Notes: generated by a model from the letters alone, not told the origin. Positions 33,910 to 42,440 are shown, numbered from the stretch's first letter. The stretch: 64,000 nt of DNA from Chitinophaga sp. CB10 (GCA_001870995.2 MLAV02000015.1:62001-126000); one strand, 5' to 3'. Program-made: numbers and translations.

Positions 33910-34698
33910 TTAGTTGGCTACTGTCGTAACGGTGAACATCTGCTGGTAGTTTGCGGCAATTTTCAGCGCGTCAGGCCCGGCGGCCATTACAATGCTGGTG
34001 GCGGCAAAGCTGATGACGTTGGGCGTATTCAGCCATTTGGCGGCATCTGCCCGGAAGCTGACTTTCGGTTGCGCCCCTGCGGCTACGGTTACGTTCGCGG
34101 GAAGATCCAGCGTGACGGTTTTCAGGGCGTTGTACGGCGCTTTGAAACCGCCTACGTGCAGCTGGAAGTCCTTGAGGGCGGTGGTGGCCGCCGGCGAGGT
34201 TCCTTCCAGCTTGGCCATGATATACCCGCTGTTCCAGGTCCAGAACATGCCGTTTTCAGGGGCTAACGCGCCCGCCTGCACGCCGCTGACATTGCGGGCA
34301 CTATCCACCCCGATCAGCCATTTAATGGCCTTATATCGCCCCGCAGGCACACTGTCGAGCAGGAGGGTTTTGGTGGAATCCACCGCATCGTCTACCAGGA
34401 AATATCGTTGAGGCAGGGTCGTTATACGGCCCGCTGTATCTACCAGCTGGAAATTACTGAGATAGTAAAGGAACCTGGTGATGGTGTAGGTTTCCCCCGC
34501 GGCATTGGTATAAACGCCTGTATTCCTTTGCAGGGGCGCGTTGCCTGCATAATTGCTGAAGCGGAGTTGCAGGGTAGCGTAAGTGGTGGGGGGTACTATC
34601 GTTTGGTTGTTCTCTGATTTTGAGCAGGCCGCCAGCAGGAGGATGCTGCTACAACTCAGGATAGTAAACGTTCGGGAACTAAAAATCCGCAAAATCAT
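33910..34698 (-). CDS. MbnP-family putative copper-binding lipoprotein
   Basis: A 262-residue lipoprotein (lipobox LLLAAC, Cys25) with the beta-rich MbnP-like domain: LQLRFSNYAG, YTITRFLYYLSNFQL, AGRYKAIKWLIGVD, GMFWTWNSGYIMAKLEG (Trp153, Trp155) and LHVGGF. The WTWNSGY motif is the part I know as diagnostic. Only one histidine is seen in the whole protein, so a site with two histidines plus a modified Trp, as recalled for the methanotroph protein, would need another ligand. The start codon and first codons form one arm of a perfect 16-bp inverted repeat. It is followed at 18 bases by the di-haem partner. Confidence 0.82.
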   Translation of the reverse strand: MILRIFSSRTFTILSCSSILLLAACSKSENNQTIVPPTTYATLQLRFSNYAGNAPLQRNTGVYTNAAGETYTITRFLYYLSNFQLVDTAGRITTLPQRYFLVDDAVDSTKTLLLDSVPAGRYKAIKWLIGVDSARNVSGVQAGALAPENGMFWTWNSGYIMAKLEGTSPAATTALKDFQLHVGGFKAPYNALKTVTLDLPANVTVAAGAQPKVSFRADAAKWLNTPNVISFAATSIVMAAGPDALKIAANYQQMFTVTTVAN

Positions 34699-34744
34699 GG
34701 TGTTCCTTTTTGTTGTCAGGAAGGTACGATGATTTTGCGGATTT
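34683..34744 (-). promoter_or_regulatory. 16-bp perfect inverted repeat burying the mbnP start codon
   Basis: Arm 1 (34729-34744) and arm 2 (34683-34698) are exact reverse complements over 16 bases (AAATCCGCAAAATCAT on the plus strand at 34683). The 30-base loop holds AAAAAGGAACACC just before the ATG, and arm 2 is the first 16 bases of mbnP. Five T follow arm 2 on the minus strand, so it could also act as a terminator for the fucose operon, whose last stop is 15 bases before arm 1. Confidence 0.75.
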
Positions 34745-34758
34745 CGGGTATAAATTAA

Positions 34759-36066
34759 CTAGGCGTGGGCCTGGTCGAGCTTATAGCCTTTGGCGCCAAA
34801 CCATACCACTACTGCGAAGCAGATCAGCGGTACGATATAGGCCATCTGGATGTTGGAAGCGTCAGAGATGACACCCATCAATGGCGGGCAAACTGCGCCG
34901 CCTACAATAGACATTACCAGTAATGAAGAGCCGAACTTCGTATCTCCCCCTAAACCTCTTAACCCCAGTGAGAAGATGGTTGGGAACATGATAGACATAA
35001 AGAACGGTATGGCCAGTACCGCGCCGATGGCGATGGTTCCTTTGGTGGTCATAGCCAGTAATACCAGCCCTACGTTAATAGCGCCGTAGATGGTGAGCAG
35101 GACCTGCGGTTTCACCTTGCTCATGAGGAAAGTACCGAAGAAGCGGCCTACCATGAAGCCGAGGCCGGCTACCCAGCCCAGGAGGTTGGCGGCTTCCTTT
35201 TCAGGGATGCCTGCGGAGAATTTCGCAAAGCGGATAAAGAACGCGTTTACGCCCACCTGCGCGCCGATGTAGAAGAACTGTGTTACTACGGCGGCGATCA
35301 GGTGTTTATGACGGAAGATGGAACCTTTGGAACCGGTGGTATCCTCCTGTTGGTCTTCCACTTCCTGCACTTCCGGCATTTTGGTCATGAAAAACAGGGC
35401 GGCGATCAGCAGCACCACCAGACCGATGATCAGGTATGGCATTTTTACGGTAGCCGCTTCGCTGTGCAGGTATGCCTGCAGCTGGTCCTGCGTCATGGCG
35501 GCCAGTTCCTCTTTGGAGTGTTCCGTACCGGAGAGGATGAACCTTGCGCCGAGGATAGGGCCTACTACGGCGCCCACCCCGTTGAAGGACTGGGCCAGGT
35601 TAAGGCGAACGGTGGCGGTTTCCGGCTTGCCCAGGATGGTCACATACGGGTTGGCCGCAGTTTCCAGGAAGGTGAGGCCGGAGGCGATGATGAACAACGC
35701 CGCCAGGAAGGCCAGGTATTGCCCGCTGTTAGCCGCAGGAATGAACAGGAATGCGCCGGCGGCATACATCAGCAGGCCGAAGATGATCCCTGCCTTATAG
35801 CCGAATTTGCGCATCACTGCTCCCGCCGGCAGCGCCATCAGGAAATAGGCGGCGAATACGGCCGAATCGATGAAAGACGATTGCAGGTCCGTCAGCTGAC
35901 AGGCCTTTTTCAGGTGCGGGATCAGTACGGGGCTGAGGTTGTGGATCAGCGCCCATAAAAAGAATAGACTTGTTACCAGTATAAAAGGGAACAGGTAGTG
36001 CTGTTTTTTCCCTCCAGCGGGTGCTGTACTGGCGTAGGTGGAATTACTTACTGCGCCTCCGGCCAT
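34759..36066 (-). CDS. fucP: L-fucose:H+ symporter, FucP-like
   Basis: A 435-residue major-facilitator permease with about 12 membrane helices. The N-terminal helix FPFILVTSLFFLWALIHNLSPVLIPHLKKA with its internal acidic and amide pattern, and GLTFLETAANPYVTILG, are hallmarks of the FucP family; LNLAQSFNGVGAVVGP follows. A charged loop in the middle (EVEDQQEDTTGSKG, near 238-251) splits the two halves. It is the last gene of a minus-strand operon that encodes L-fucose oxidation, which supports fucose as the substrate. Confidence 0.92.
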   Translation of the reverse strand: MAGGAVSNSTYASTAPAGGKKQHYLFPFILVTSLFFLWALIHNLSPVLIPHLKKACQLTDLQSSFIDSAVFAAYFLMALPAGAVMRKFGYKAGIIFGLLMYAAGAFLFIPAANSGQYLAFLAALFIIASGLTFLETAANPYVTILGKPETATVRLNLAQSFNGVGAVVGPILGARFILSGTEHSKEELAAMTQDQLQAYLHSEAATVKMPYLIIGLVVLLIAALFFMTKMPEVQEVEDQQEDTTGSKGSIFRHKHLIAAVVTQFFYIGAQVGVNAFFIRFAKFSAGIPEKEAANLLGWVAGLGFMVGRFFGTFLMSKVKPQVLLTIYGAINVGLVLLAMTTKGTIAIGAVLAIPFFMSIMFPTIFSLGLRGLGGDTKFGSSLLVMSIVGGAVCPPLMGVISDASNIQMAYIVPLICFAVVVWFGAKGYKLDQAHA

Positions 36067-36116
36067 AACGAGTTTTTGTGATCAGGTGATTATTTGTATT
36101 GTATCAGTGAAATTTC

Positions 36117-36899
36117 CTAGCTGATGGATCTGTCGAGGTGGGTATAACCTCCGTCTACATAAAGAATTTGTCCGGTCGTATGGGACGATCTTCCGGAGAG
36201 CAGGAACACGGTGGTGTTAGCGATTTCTTCGGAGGTGGTCATCCTGGTTTCAAATGGTATTTTAGCGGTAATAGCCGCCAGTTTTTCTTTTGGATTAGGG
36301 AGAGAATTAATCCAGGTTTCGTACAATGGCGTCCACACTTCAGCAGGGATCACGGTATTCACCCGGATGGAGTAAGGCAGCAGTTCTACGGCCCATTCAC
36401 GGGTAAGGGCATTGATTGCGCCTTTGGATGCCGCGTAGCCGGAGGTGTTTCCCTGGCCGGTGGTGGCAACTTTGGAGCCGATGTTCACAATGTTTCCTTT
36501 AGTGGCTTTCAGGTAAGGCAGCGCGTAGTGGGCCAGGTTGTAGTAGTGCGAGAGGTTGTTTTGCAGGGATTGCATAAAGCGTTCCGGGCTGCCGCTTTCG
36601 AGCCCTACTCCATCGTTGGCGCCGGCATTGTTCACCAGTCCGTCGATTTTCCCATAGGCGGCAACGGTAGCGTCGATTACTTTTTTACAATCTTCCACTT
36701 TGCCCAGTTCGGCCTGTACCGCCAGGGCTTTCCCGCCTGCTGCCATGATTGCGTTAGCAGTTTTCTCGTTATCAGCAGCATTGCGGCCGGCAATAACGGC
36801 GATGCCGCCTTCCTGGGCTATAATACGGCTGATAGCTTCTCCAATTCCTTTGGCTCCGCCTGTAACGATAATCACTTTATCCTGTAATCCTAAATCCAT
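36117..36899 (-). CDS. SDR oxidoreductase, probable L-fucose dehydrogenase
   Basis: A 260-residue short-chain dehydrogenase, start at ATG 36899 (MDLGLQDK); a TTG nine bases upstream is disregarded. Cofactor motif TGGAKGIG, NNAG at NNAGAND, catalytic SGYAASKGA (YxxxK). The segment VIPAEVWTPLYETWI is like known L-fucose dehydrogenases. It would oxidise L-fucopyranose to L-fucono-1,5-lactone with NAD(P). Twelve bases separate it from the lactonase gene upstream. Confidence 0.82.
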   Translation of the reverse strand: MDLGLQDKVIIVTGGAKGIGEAISRIIAQEGGIAVIAGRNAADNEKTANAIMAAGGKALAVQAELGKVEDCKKVIDATVAAYGKIDGLVNNAGANDGVGLESGSPERFMQSLQNNLSHYYNLAHYALPYLKATKGNIVNIGSKVATTGQGNTSGYAASKGAINALTREWAVELLPYSIRVNTVIPAEVWTPLYETWINSLPNPKEKLAAITAKIPFETRMTTSEEIANTTVFLLSGRSSHTTGQILYVDGGYTHLDRSIS

Positions 36900-36911
36900 T
36901 GTAATCAATAA

Positions 36912-37739
36912 TTATAAATGATAGAATGCGATGGCGTTGCCACCCATTATTTTTTGTTGTTCAGCAGGGCTAAGGCTGCTGATAAAGTTGGTGACGATCT
37001 CTTTCACCTCTCCGTATTCCGCTGCCAGCAGGCATACGGGCCAGTCGGACCCGAACAGCAGCCGATCGCAGCCGAACGCTTCCAGCACTACTTCCAGGAA
37101 AGGCTGGAAGTGGCCGGGTTGCCAGTTTTCCCAATCCGCTTCGGTAACCAATCCGCTTACCTTGCAGTACACGTTTGGCGAGGATGCGATGGCCCGCATC
37201 TGCGCCGCCCATATCTCCAGCTCGCCAGATTTAAAATCCGGTTTGGCCATATGATCGATCACGAGGCGTTGGCGGGGGAATTTTTTAACGAATTCCACCA
37301 CGGCAGGTAACTGTTTCGGATATACGAGAATGTCGTACGTAAAATCATATTGTGCAAGGGCCAGTATCCCATGGCAAAAATCTTCCCTCAGCAGGAACAT
37401 GGGATCTGGTTCCCCCTGTACAATATGACGAAATCCTTTGAGGAGCGGGAACTGTGCGTAGTGTGCCAGTTGCTCCTGTATGTCCGGGGAGCGGAGGTCC
37501 GTCCAGCCTACCACTCCTTTAATGAAGTCATGTTTTTGGGCGAGGTCCAGCAGGAAAGCGGTTTCCTTTTCGGACTGGTCCGCCTGTACGGCCACGCAGC
37601 CATCCACACCATGCGCCTGCAACACGGGCTGCAGGTGTTCCGGGAAGAAGTCTTTCCGGATCACTTCCATGGTATCATCTATCCATGCGTCCTTTACGGG
37701 ATCATATTTCCAGAAATGCTGGTGTGCATCAATGATCAT
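36912..37739 (-). CDS. Amidohydrolase-family L-fuconolactonase
   Basis: A 275-residue TIM-barrel hydrolase of the amidohydrolase superfamily (COG3618 type). Motifs: DAHQHFW at the N-terminus, KGFRHIVQ, VIDHMAKPD and LLFGSDWPVC with the catalytic Asp. Enzymes of this branch hydrolyse L-fucono- and L-rhamnono-lactones; here the operon points to L-fuconolactone giving L-fuconate. The next gene upstream, the mutarotase, is 64 bases away with a hairpin in the gap. Confidence 0.86.
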   Translation of the reverse strand: MIIDAHQHFWKYDPVKDAWIDDTMEVIRKDFFPEHLQPVLQAHGVDGCVAVQADQSEKETAFLLDLAQKHDFIKGVVGWTDLRSPDIQEQLAHYAQFPLLKGFRHIVQGEPDPMFLLREDFCHGILALAQYDFTYDILVYPKQLPAVVEFVKKFPRQRLVIDHMAKPDFKSGELEIWAAQMRAIASSPNVYCKVSGLVTEADWENWQPGHFQPFLEVVLEAFGCDRLLFGSDWPVCLLAAEYGEVKEIVTNFISSLSPAEQQKIMGGNAIAFYHL

Positions 37740-37757
37740 AACGTTTATTTACGGTAA

Positions 37758-37795
37758 ACGCCACGCAGCGCCCTGTTACAGGCATTGCGCGGCGT
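37758..37795 (-). repeat. Imperfect intercistronic hairpin in the fucose operon
   Basis: ACGCC...GGCGT outer pairs, CGCA/TGCG and GCC/GGC inner pairs, closed by CTG-TTA-CAG. It sits between the mutarotase and lactonase genes. No T-run, so it probably tunes relative mRNA levels. Confidence 0.5.
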
Positions 37796-37803
37796 CTGGT
37801 ATC

Positions 37804-38130
37804 TTATAAGGAAAATATTCTGTCCATTACCACCCACTTCTCTCCCGGTTTGGCTACGGGGATGGCCTGCTGATATTTCCACATCAGCTGTTCCCATTCC
37901 TGTACTTTGGGATTAGCGGCATCCATGGCGCCTTTACGCTCAAAGGTAAAAGCGGCGCCGGTTTCCATGATCATGAACAGGCGGTTGCCTGCACGGTAGA
38001 TTTCCATGCTGGTGATACCGCTGTCGGTGATACTTTTTTTAATTTCCGGCCAAACGTCGCGGTGATAAGCTTCGTATTCGCTGATCAGCTGCGGATCGTT
38101 TACCAGGTCGAGTGCAAGACAATACCTCAT
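37804..38130 (-). CDS. L-rhamnose/L-fucose mutarotase, RhaU-like
   Basis: A 108-residue dimeric alpha/beta-barrel mutarotase of the RhaM/RhaU family, which speeds the alpha-beta anomer exchange of a 6-deoxy-hexose. Family marks: YEAYHRDVWPEI with the catalytic His/Trp, SMEIYRAGNRLFMIMET, and the W-rich end WEQLMWKYQQ. The fucose genes around it suggest L-fucose as substrate. Five bases follow the stop of the fumarylacetoacetate-hydrolase-type gene, so translation is likely coupled. Confidence 0.9.
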   Translation of the reverse strand: MRYCLALDLVNDPQLISEYEAYHRDVWPEIKKSITDSGITSMEIYRAGNRLFMIMETGAAFTFERKGAMDAANPKVQEWEQLMWKYQQAIPVAKPGEKWVVMDRIFSL

Positions 38131-38135
38131 ATGGC

Positions 38136-38987
38136 TTATTTGTAAGCTACCGCTGTTTGTTTGGAAGTACCCAGGCCATCGATACCCAGTTCGATGACAT
38201 CGCCCGGTTTGATATATACCTGCGGGTTCATACCCAGGCCAACGCCGGCAGGGGTGCCTGTGGAGATCACATCTCCCGGCAGCAGGGTCATAAACTGGCT
38301 CAGGTAGGAAACCAGGAATGGCAGTTTGAAGATGAGGTTGGCGGTGGTGCCGTCCTGCATGGTTTTACCGTTTACGGTGAGCCAGAGGCGCAGGTTGTTT
38401 ACATCCGCAATTTCATCTTTGGTGGCGAGCCATGGGCCCAGTGGCGCGAAGGTATCGTTGCTTTTACCTTTTACCCACTGGCCGCCTCTTTCCAGTTGGA
38501 AAGCGCGTTCGCTATAATCGTTGTGGAGGCAATAGCCGGCTACATAATCCATGGCGTCTTTTTCGTCCACATAGCTGGCTTTTTTACCGATAACAACGGC
38601 CAGTTCCACTTCCCAGTCGGTTTTTTCGCTGTTGCGCGGAATGATCAGGTCGTCGTTAGGGCCTACCAGGGAAGAAGTGCTCTTAAAGAAAACGATTGGT
38701 TCGGCAGGGATCTGCGCGTTCGTTTCCTTAGCGTGGTCGGCATAGTTCAAACCAATGCACACGATTTTTGAAGGGCGCTGTACGGCAGGTCCGAGGCGGG
38801 CGCCGGCGGGTACCTGCGGGCAGCTGGCGCTATTGGCAGCCCACCATGCGGCGAGGCGGTTAAGGCCATCCGTTTCAAAAAATTTCTCTCCATAATCTTC
38901 TCCAAATGCACTTACATCAAACATGCCGGCATCTGTTACAACACCTGGCTTTTCTGCACCTGGTAAACCAAACCTGATAAGTTTCAT
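38136..38987 (-). CDS. FAH-family hydrolase, probable 2,4-diketo-3-deoxy-L-fuconate hydrolase
   Basis: A 283-residue member of the fumarylacetoacetate hydrolase family with the metal site in EVELAVVIG and the NDYSERAFQLERGGQWVKGKSND stretch, GLNYADHAKE at the domain border and LLPGDVISTGTPAGVG at the end. In the non-phosphorylating fucose route this family splits 2,4-diketo-3-deoxy-L-fuconate to pyruvate and L-lactate. The SDR gene at the head of the operon would supply this substrate. Confidence 0.86.
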   Translation of the reverse strand: MKLIRFGLPGAEKPGVVTDAGMFDVSAFGEDYGEKFFETDGLNRLAAWWAANSASCPQVPAGARLGPAVQRPSKIVCIGLNYADHAKETNAQIPAEPIVFFKSTSSLVGPNDDLIIPRNSEKTDWEVELAVVIGKKASYVDEKDAMDYVAGYCLHNDYSERAFQLERGGQWVKGKSNDTFAPLGPWLATKDEIADVNNLRLWLTVNGKTMQDGTTANLIFKLPFLVSYLSQFMTLLPGDVISTGTPAGVGLGMNPQVYIKPGDVIELGIDGLGTSKQTAVAYK

Positions 38988-39011
38988 TACGCTGTTTTTA
39001 TTGTTTTGCTA

Positions 39012-39770
39012 TTATTTTATTTCTTTCAGATGTTCCACCTGCAGGCGGCCATCTTCTACCTTCAGGTCCATGACTGCGTCCAGCTTACCGTCCTTTTCCA
39101 TGGAGAAGTACACGTGATCAGGCGTTGCAGTTTTCTGAATGGTAGGTTTATAACCCTGTGGAACAGGCATGGTCATGGTTTTATTCACACCGGCAAATTC
39201 CACGTAGAGCACCACGTTGTCAGGACTGGCGCCTGGTTTGATATCCACGATGAAGTCCTCGATGATTTTACCTGACTGGATATTTTTCCTGTAGCTGGTA
39301 ACGGTTTCGCCGGAGGCGGCTACCTTACCGAGGCCCTGTACATTTTCCATGTAGAGCCAAACCGGTTTAGGCGGTACCGTAGCCCAGAAGATTTTCAGCG
39401 CGCCGTTGCTGCTGTCGACGCTGGCATGGTAGTAACGCGGGGCGCGGTTGGGCTTCACTACGCCGATGTAGGCGCTGTTGGGCTTATCCCACGCTACGCG
39501 GATCACATCCTCATCGCTGCCTTCCTGGAGGATGGCCTGTTCAAAGGTTTTTTCCTTTTCCTGGCCGTTGATGGAGAATTTGATCACCACGTGGGCCGTA
39601 TCTTTCGTTCTGTCTTTCAGTACTACTTCTACTTTACCGGCGGCGGTGGCAGGCGTCATAGGTACGGAGTCCGATTGCTGCGCGGCGCCTTTTCCGGATT
39701 GCTGTGCGTTATTACAGGCGGCAGTAAAACCTAAAGCGGCTATCGCCAGGTAAACGGGAATTCTTTTCAT
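39012..39770 (-). CDS. Lipoprotein of unknown function in the fucose operon
   Basis: A 252-residue lipoprotein (lipobox GFTAAC, Cys19), then a Gln/Ser linker and a beta-rich body: VEVVLKDRTKDTAHVVIKFSING, WLYMENVQGLGKVAAS, and DFIVDIKPGASPDNVVLYVEFAG. The last part repeats a similar strand pattern (HVYFSMEKDGKLDAVMDLKVED). I do not recognise the family. It lies between the SDR and FAH genes of the operon, so it may help sense or bind sugar at the cell surface, though nothing in the sequence shows that. Confidence 0.7.
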   Translation of the reverse strand: MKRIPVYLAIAALGFTAACNNAQQSGKGAAQQSDSVPMTPATAAGKVEVVLKDRTKDTAHVVIKFSINGQEKEKTFEQAILQEGSDEDVIRVAWDKPNSAYIGVVKPNRAPRYYHASVDSSNGALKIFWATVPPKPVWLYMENVQGLGKVAASGETVTSYRKNIQSGKIIEDFIVDIKPGASPDNVVLYVEFAGVNKTMTMPVPQGYKPTIQKTATPDHVYFSMEKDGKLDAVMDLKVEDGRLQVEHLKEIK

Positions 39771-39840
39771 GTATATCTATAGTTTGTGATGGATAAATAT
39801 AGGCAATCAACCTAAAGTTACACCCATCACATTAGATTTT

Positions 39841-40623
39841 TTAGTTATTCAGGCGAATAAATCCACCGTCGATCGGGTAATCGCAGCCTGTGATAAACCC
39901 GGCTTCGTCTGAACAGAGGTAGAGGGCCAGGTTGCCCACTTCCGCAGGTTTGGCCATGCGGCCGATCGGCTGGGTTTTGCTCAGTTTTTCGAACATTTCC
40001 GCTTCTCTGCCCGGGTAATTTTTGGCGATGAAACCGTCTACGAAAGGCGTGTGTACCCTTGCAGGCGATACGCAGTTGCAGCGGATGTTATCGGCCAGGT
40101 AATCTTTTGCAACGGATAAGGTCATGGTGAGTACCGCGCCTTTACTCATGGAATAGGCAAACCTGTCCGGAATACCCACGCTGGAAGCGATGGAAGCGAT
40201 ATTGAGGATCACGCCGCCGCCCTGTTTTTTCATCTGGCCTATCACTGCGTACATGCAGTTGTAAGTGCCTTTCACGTTTACCTGGTACACGCGGTCAAAA
40301 TCCTGTTCTGCGGTAGTATCCAGCTTGCCTACGTGGGCAATGCCGGCGCAGTTAACGAGGATATCCAGCTTACCGGCAGATTCGATAATTTTATTCATCA
40401 CGGCAATCACCGCGGCCTGGTCGGCCACGTTGCAGGCATGCACCTGCGCTTTGCCTCCACCGGCAATAATTTCAGCGGCAGTGCCTTTACCGCCTTCTTC
40501 GTTCAATTCCAGGATATGCACTGCTGCACCCTGCGCGCCAAAACTTTTTGCTATCGCCTGTCCTATTCCGCTACCACCACCGGTGATAACTGCCACTTTA
40601 TTATCTAATCTGAACAGCTCCAT
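39841..40623 (-). CDS. SDR oxidoreductase, probable 2-keto-3-deoxy-L-fuconate dehydrogenase
   Basis: A 260-residue short-chain dehydrogenase: TGGGSGIGQAIA (cofactor), NCAGIAH, catalytic YSMSKGA and the C-terminal GCDYPIDGGF. As first gene of the operon it would oxidise 2-keto-3-deoxy-L-fuconate to the 2,4-diketo acid. The two SDR genes of the cluster are clearly different in sequence; assigning the two steps is by similarity to known fucose dehydrogenases and could be the reverse. Confidence 0.8.
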   Translation of the reverse strand: MELFRLDNKVAVITGGGSGIGQAIAKSFGAQGAAVHILELNEEGGKGTAAEIIAGGGKAQVHACNVADQAAVIAVMNKIIESAGKLDILVNCAGIAHVGKLDTTAEQDFDRVYQVNVKGTYNCMYAVIGQMKKQGGGVILNIASIASSVGIPDRFAYSMSKGAVLTMTLSVAKDYLADNIRCNCVSPARVHTPFVDGFIAKNYPGREAEMFEKLSKTQPIGRMAKPAEVGNLALYLCSDEAGFITGCDYPIDGGFIRLNN

Positions 40624-40644
40624 TTTTTATAGAATTTAAGGGTT

Positions 40645-40676
40645 CTAAAATACCTATTATAGCTACTGAATTGCAA
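40645..40676 (-). promoter_or_regulatory. Candidate promoter of the fucose operon
   Basis: On the minus strand TTG, 21 bases, then TATTTTAG (one off the TAnnTTTG consensus), about 22 bases before the first ATG. Direct GTATTTT repeats lie upstream (40680-40702) and may be operator half-sites. Confidence 0.4.
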
Positions 40677-40755
40677 TTGTATTTTCACTGTATTTTGTAC
40701 TTTCTTGCCTAATTTTCACAATTTTCAGTAATTTTTGAGGCAATTAAGTGAATTT

Positions 40756-41448
40756 ATGACAAATAGACGGCTGAAGACGACCTTATTATTTTTGCTGGCT
40801 GGCAGCGCTTTTACCCCGCTGCGGGCCCAACAGATACCTCTCAACAAATACGGCCTGGCCGTCCTGCAGGATAAAAAACAATACGAACAACTGGTCAGAA
40901 AAGACAGTGCGCAACAACTGGTAGACCTGGAAAAATATATCCCCGGCATCCGCAAGGATGTGCGCTATGCTACTACGAATAATTTTACGCATCAGCGATT
41001 ATACAGCTCCACTGCCATTTACCTCCGCAGGCCTGCGGCAGATAAGCTTAAACAGGTACAGGCCCTGCTTAATAAAAAGGGATACGGCCTGCTGATCTAT
41101 GATGCGTACCGGCCGTACCGCTGTACGGAGCTGATGTTTAAGATTGTGCCGAACGACCTGTATGCCGCTGATCCGAAGAAAGGCTCCGGGCATAACCGCG
41201 GCGTGGCGGTGGATTTGAGCATGGTGGACCTGAAAACGGGCAAGCCGGTGGCCATGCCTACGGACTTTGACGATTTCACGCAAAAAGCGCACGAGAACTA
41301 CCAGCCGGCGGACCCGAAGGTTGCGGCCAATCGCAAGCTATTGCGGGACACGATGAAACAACTGGGATTTAAAGGGAGCCGCACGGAGTGGTGGCATTAT
41401 TATCTCCCGGATTATAAGAAATACCCCCTGATGGATATTGTGTTTTAA
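40756..41448 (+). CDS. D-alanyl-D-alanine dipeptidase, VanX/DdpX type
   Basis: A 230-residue exported M15 metallopeptidase; the start at 40756 gives MTNRRLKTTLLFLLAGSAFTPLRAQ, a good signal peptide, whereas seven extra upstream residues would not. Zinc and catalytic residues: SGHNRGVAVDLS (His and Asp), EWWHYY (Glu and His). It hydrolyses D-Ala-D-Ala in the periplasm. No vanH, vanA or vanRS genes adjoin, so this is cell-wall turnover rather than glycopeptide resistance. Divergent from the fucose operon, 132 bases apart. Confidence 0.92.
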   Translation: MTNRRLKTTLLFLLAGSAFTPLRAQQIPLNKYGLAVLQDKKQYEQLVRKDSAQQLVDLEKYIPGIRKDVRYATTNNFTHQRLYSSTAIYLRRPAADKLKQVQALLNKKGYGLLIYDAYRPYRCTELMFKIVPNDLYAADPKKGSGHNRGVAVDLSMVDLKTGKPVAMPTDFDDFTQKAHENYQPADPKVAANRKLLRDTMKQLGFKGSRTEWWHYYLPDYKKYPLMDIVF

Positions 41449-41647
41449 GGGATGCAATTGCCGGCAAGGCCTGCCCTCCGGGGGCACGGGTGAAAACAGC
41501 CAGGGTGGCAATGTCAGGCAGCCTCCATGCGTAAATCGTAGCGGATACGGGCAGTTGCTGCACCGGGGCGGTAAATTTTCACCCCCTTATTTTTATTATA
41601 CGCCAATGAACCGGATGGCTGTTTCCTGTATGTTAAGGCAACGTCTT

Positions 41648-42409
41648 TTAGCGGTATTTAACCTGCACCTGCCGGGAAGCCACCATATCCACATCATCCC
41701 ACACTTCCTCCACCCAGGAGGAGCGTAACCCGTTTGACTGGTACTGCACGTCCATCACGAAGGTTTCCAGCGGCATGGCGTTTCCTTCCTGGTTAAACCA
41801 GGTGTTGACCACATTGCCTCCGGAGAGGTAATATCTCCGGCTCCTGTCTACCAAACCCAGTATGCGTAAGGCTTTGTAGTAACCGGGTTTGTCATCATAC
41901 TGGTAGAGATAGGTTTTGAAATATGCCGGCACGGTATCGGTCACATAGGCTTCATCCACCGCCACGAGGTTTTGCTGCGACCATTCCAGGAATTCCACGG
42001 TGGGCCGGCTGCTGAAATGATAAATGGCGATGATGCGGCGCTGGTTATCGTACACGAGGGAATCGTATTCATTTTTGCGGATCAGGTCCCGGTCAATTTC
42101 CACCAGGTCCCCGGCGTCATTGTAGCGGAGGTAAACGGGCGTGTTGCCGTAATGGATGGTAACGGGCCTGTTATTCGTATAGTCGATACTGATAGATTCC
42201 TGCAACTTCCAGCCGGCGCTGGTAGCGGGTACTTCAGTGATGATTTTAGCGGCATTAAGGTTTCTGTCGTACTCGATGGTCGTCCTTCTGTCCTGCTCAT
42301 CGATCACGGCAGGCAGGGAGGGTACATTGACGTCAGCTTTCAGCTCCGGGCGGGTACAGGCGGCGCTACAGGTCAGCAACAGGATGTACAGGTATCTGGA
42401 TGGATGCAT
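41648..42409 (-). CDS. Lipoprotein of unknown function
   Basis: A 253-residue lipoprotein (LLTCSAAC, Cys18). After a short linker, strands such as RTTIEYDRNLNAAKIITEV, YLRYNDAGDLVEIDRD and SLVYDNQRRIIAIYHF resemble loose YD-type repeats, suggesting a beta-rich surface protein. No catalytic motif and no named family recognised. It is monocistronic; the leu-operon terminator lies between its start and leuA. The 199 bases after its end (41449-41647) show no gene or hairpin. Confidence 0.65.
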   Translation of the reverse strand: MHPSRYLYILLLTCSAACTRPELKADVNVPSLPAVIDEQDRRTTIEYDRNLNAAKIITEVPATSAGWKLQESISIDYTNNRPVTIHYGNTPVYLRYNDAGDLVEIDRDLIRKNEYDSLVYDNQRRIIAIYHFSSRPTVEFLEWSQQNLVAVDEAYVTDTVPAYFKTYLYQYDDKPGYYKALRILGLVDRSRRYYLSGGNVVNTWFNQEGNAMPLETFVMDVQYQSNGLRSSWVEEVWDDVDMVASRQVQVKYR

Positions 42410-42440
42410 TACTACTACAGGTTAATCCCGGGAAGATACA

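Noticed and set aside
40756..41448. Vancomycin-resistance cluster
   Set aside because: A VanX-like dipeptidase stands alone. No vanH, vanA/ddl or two-component genes adjoin.
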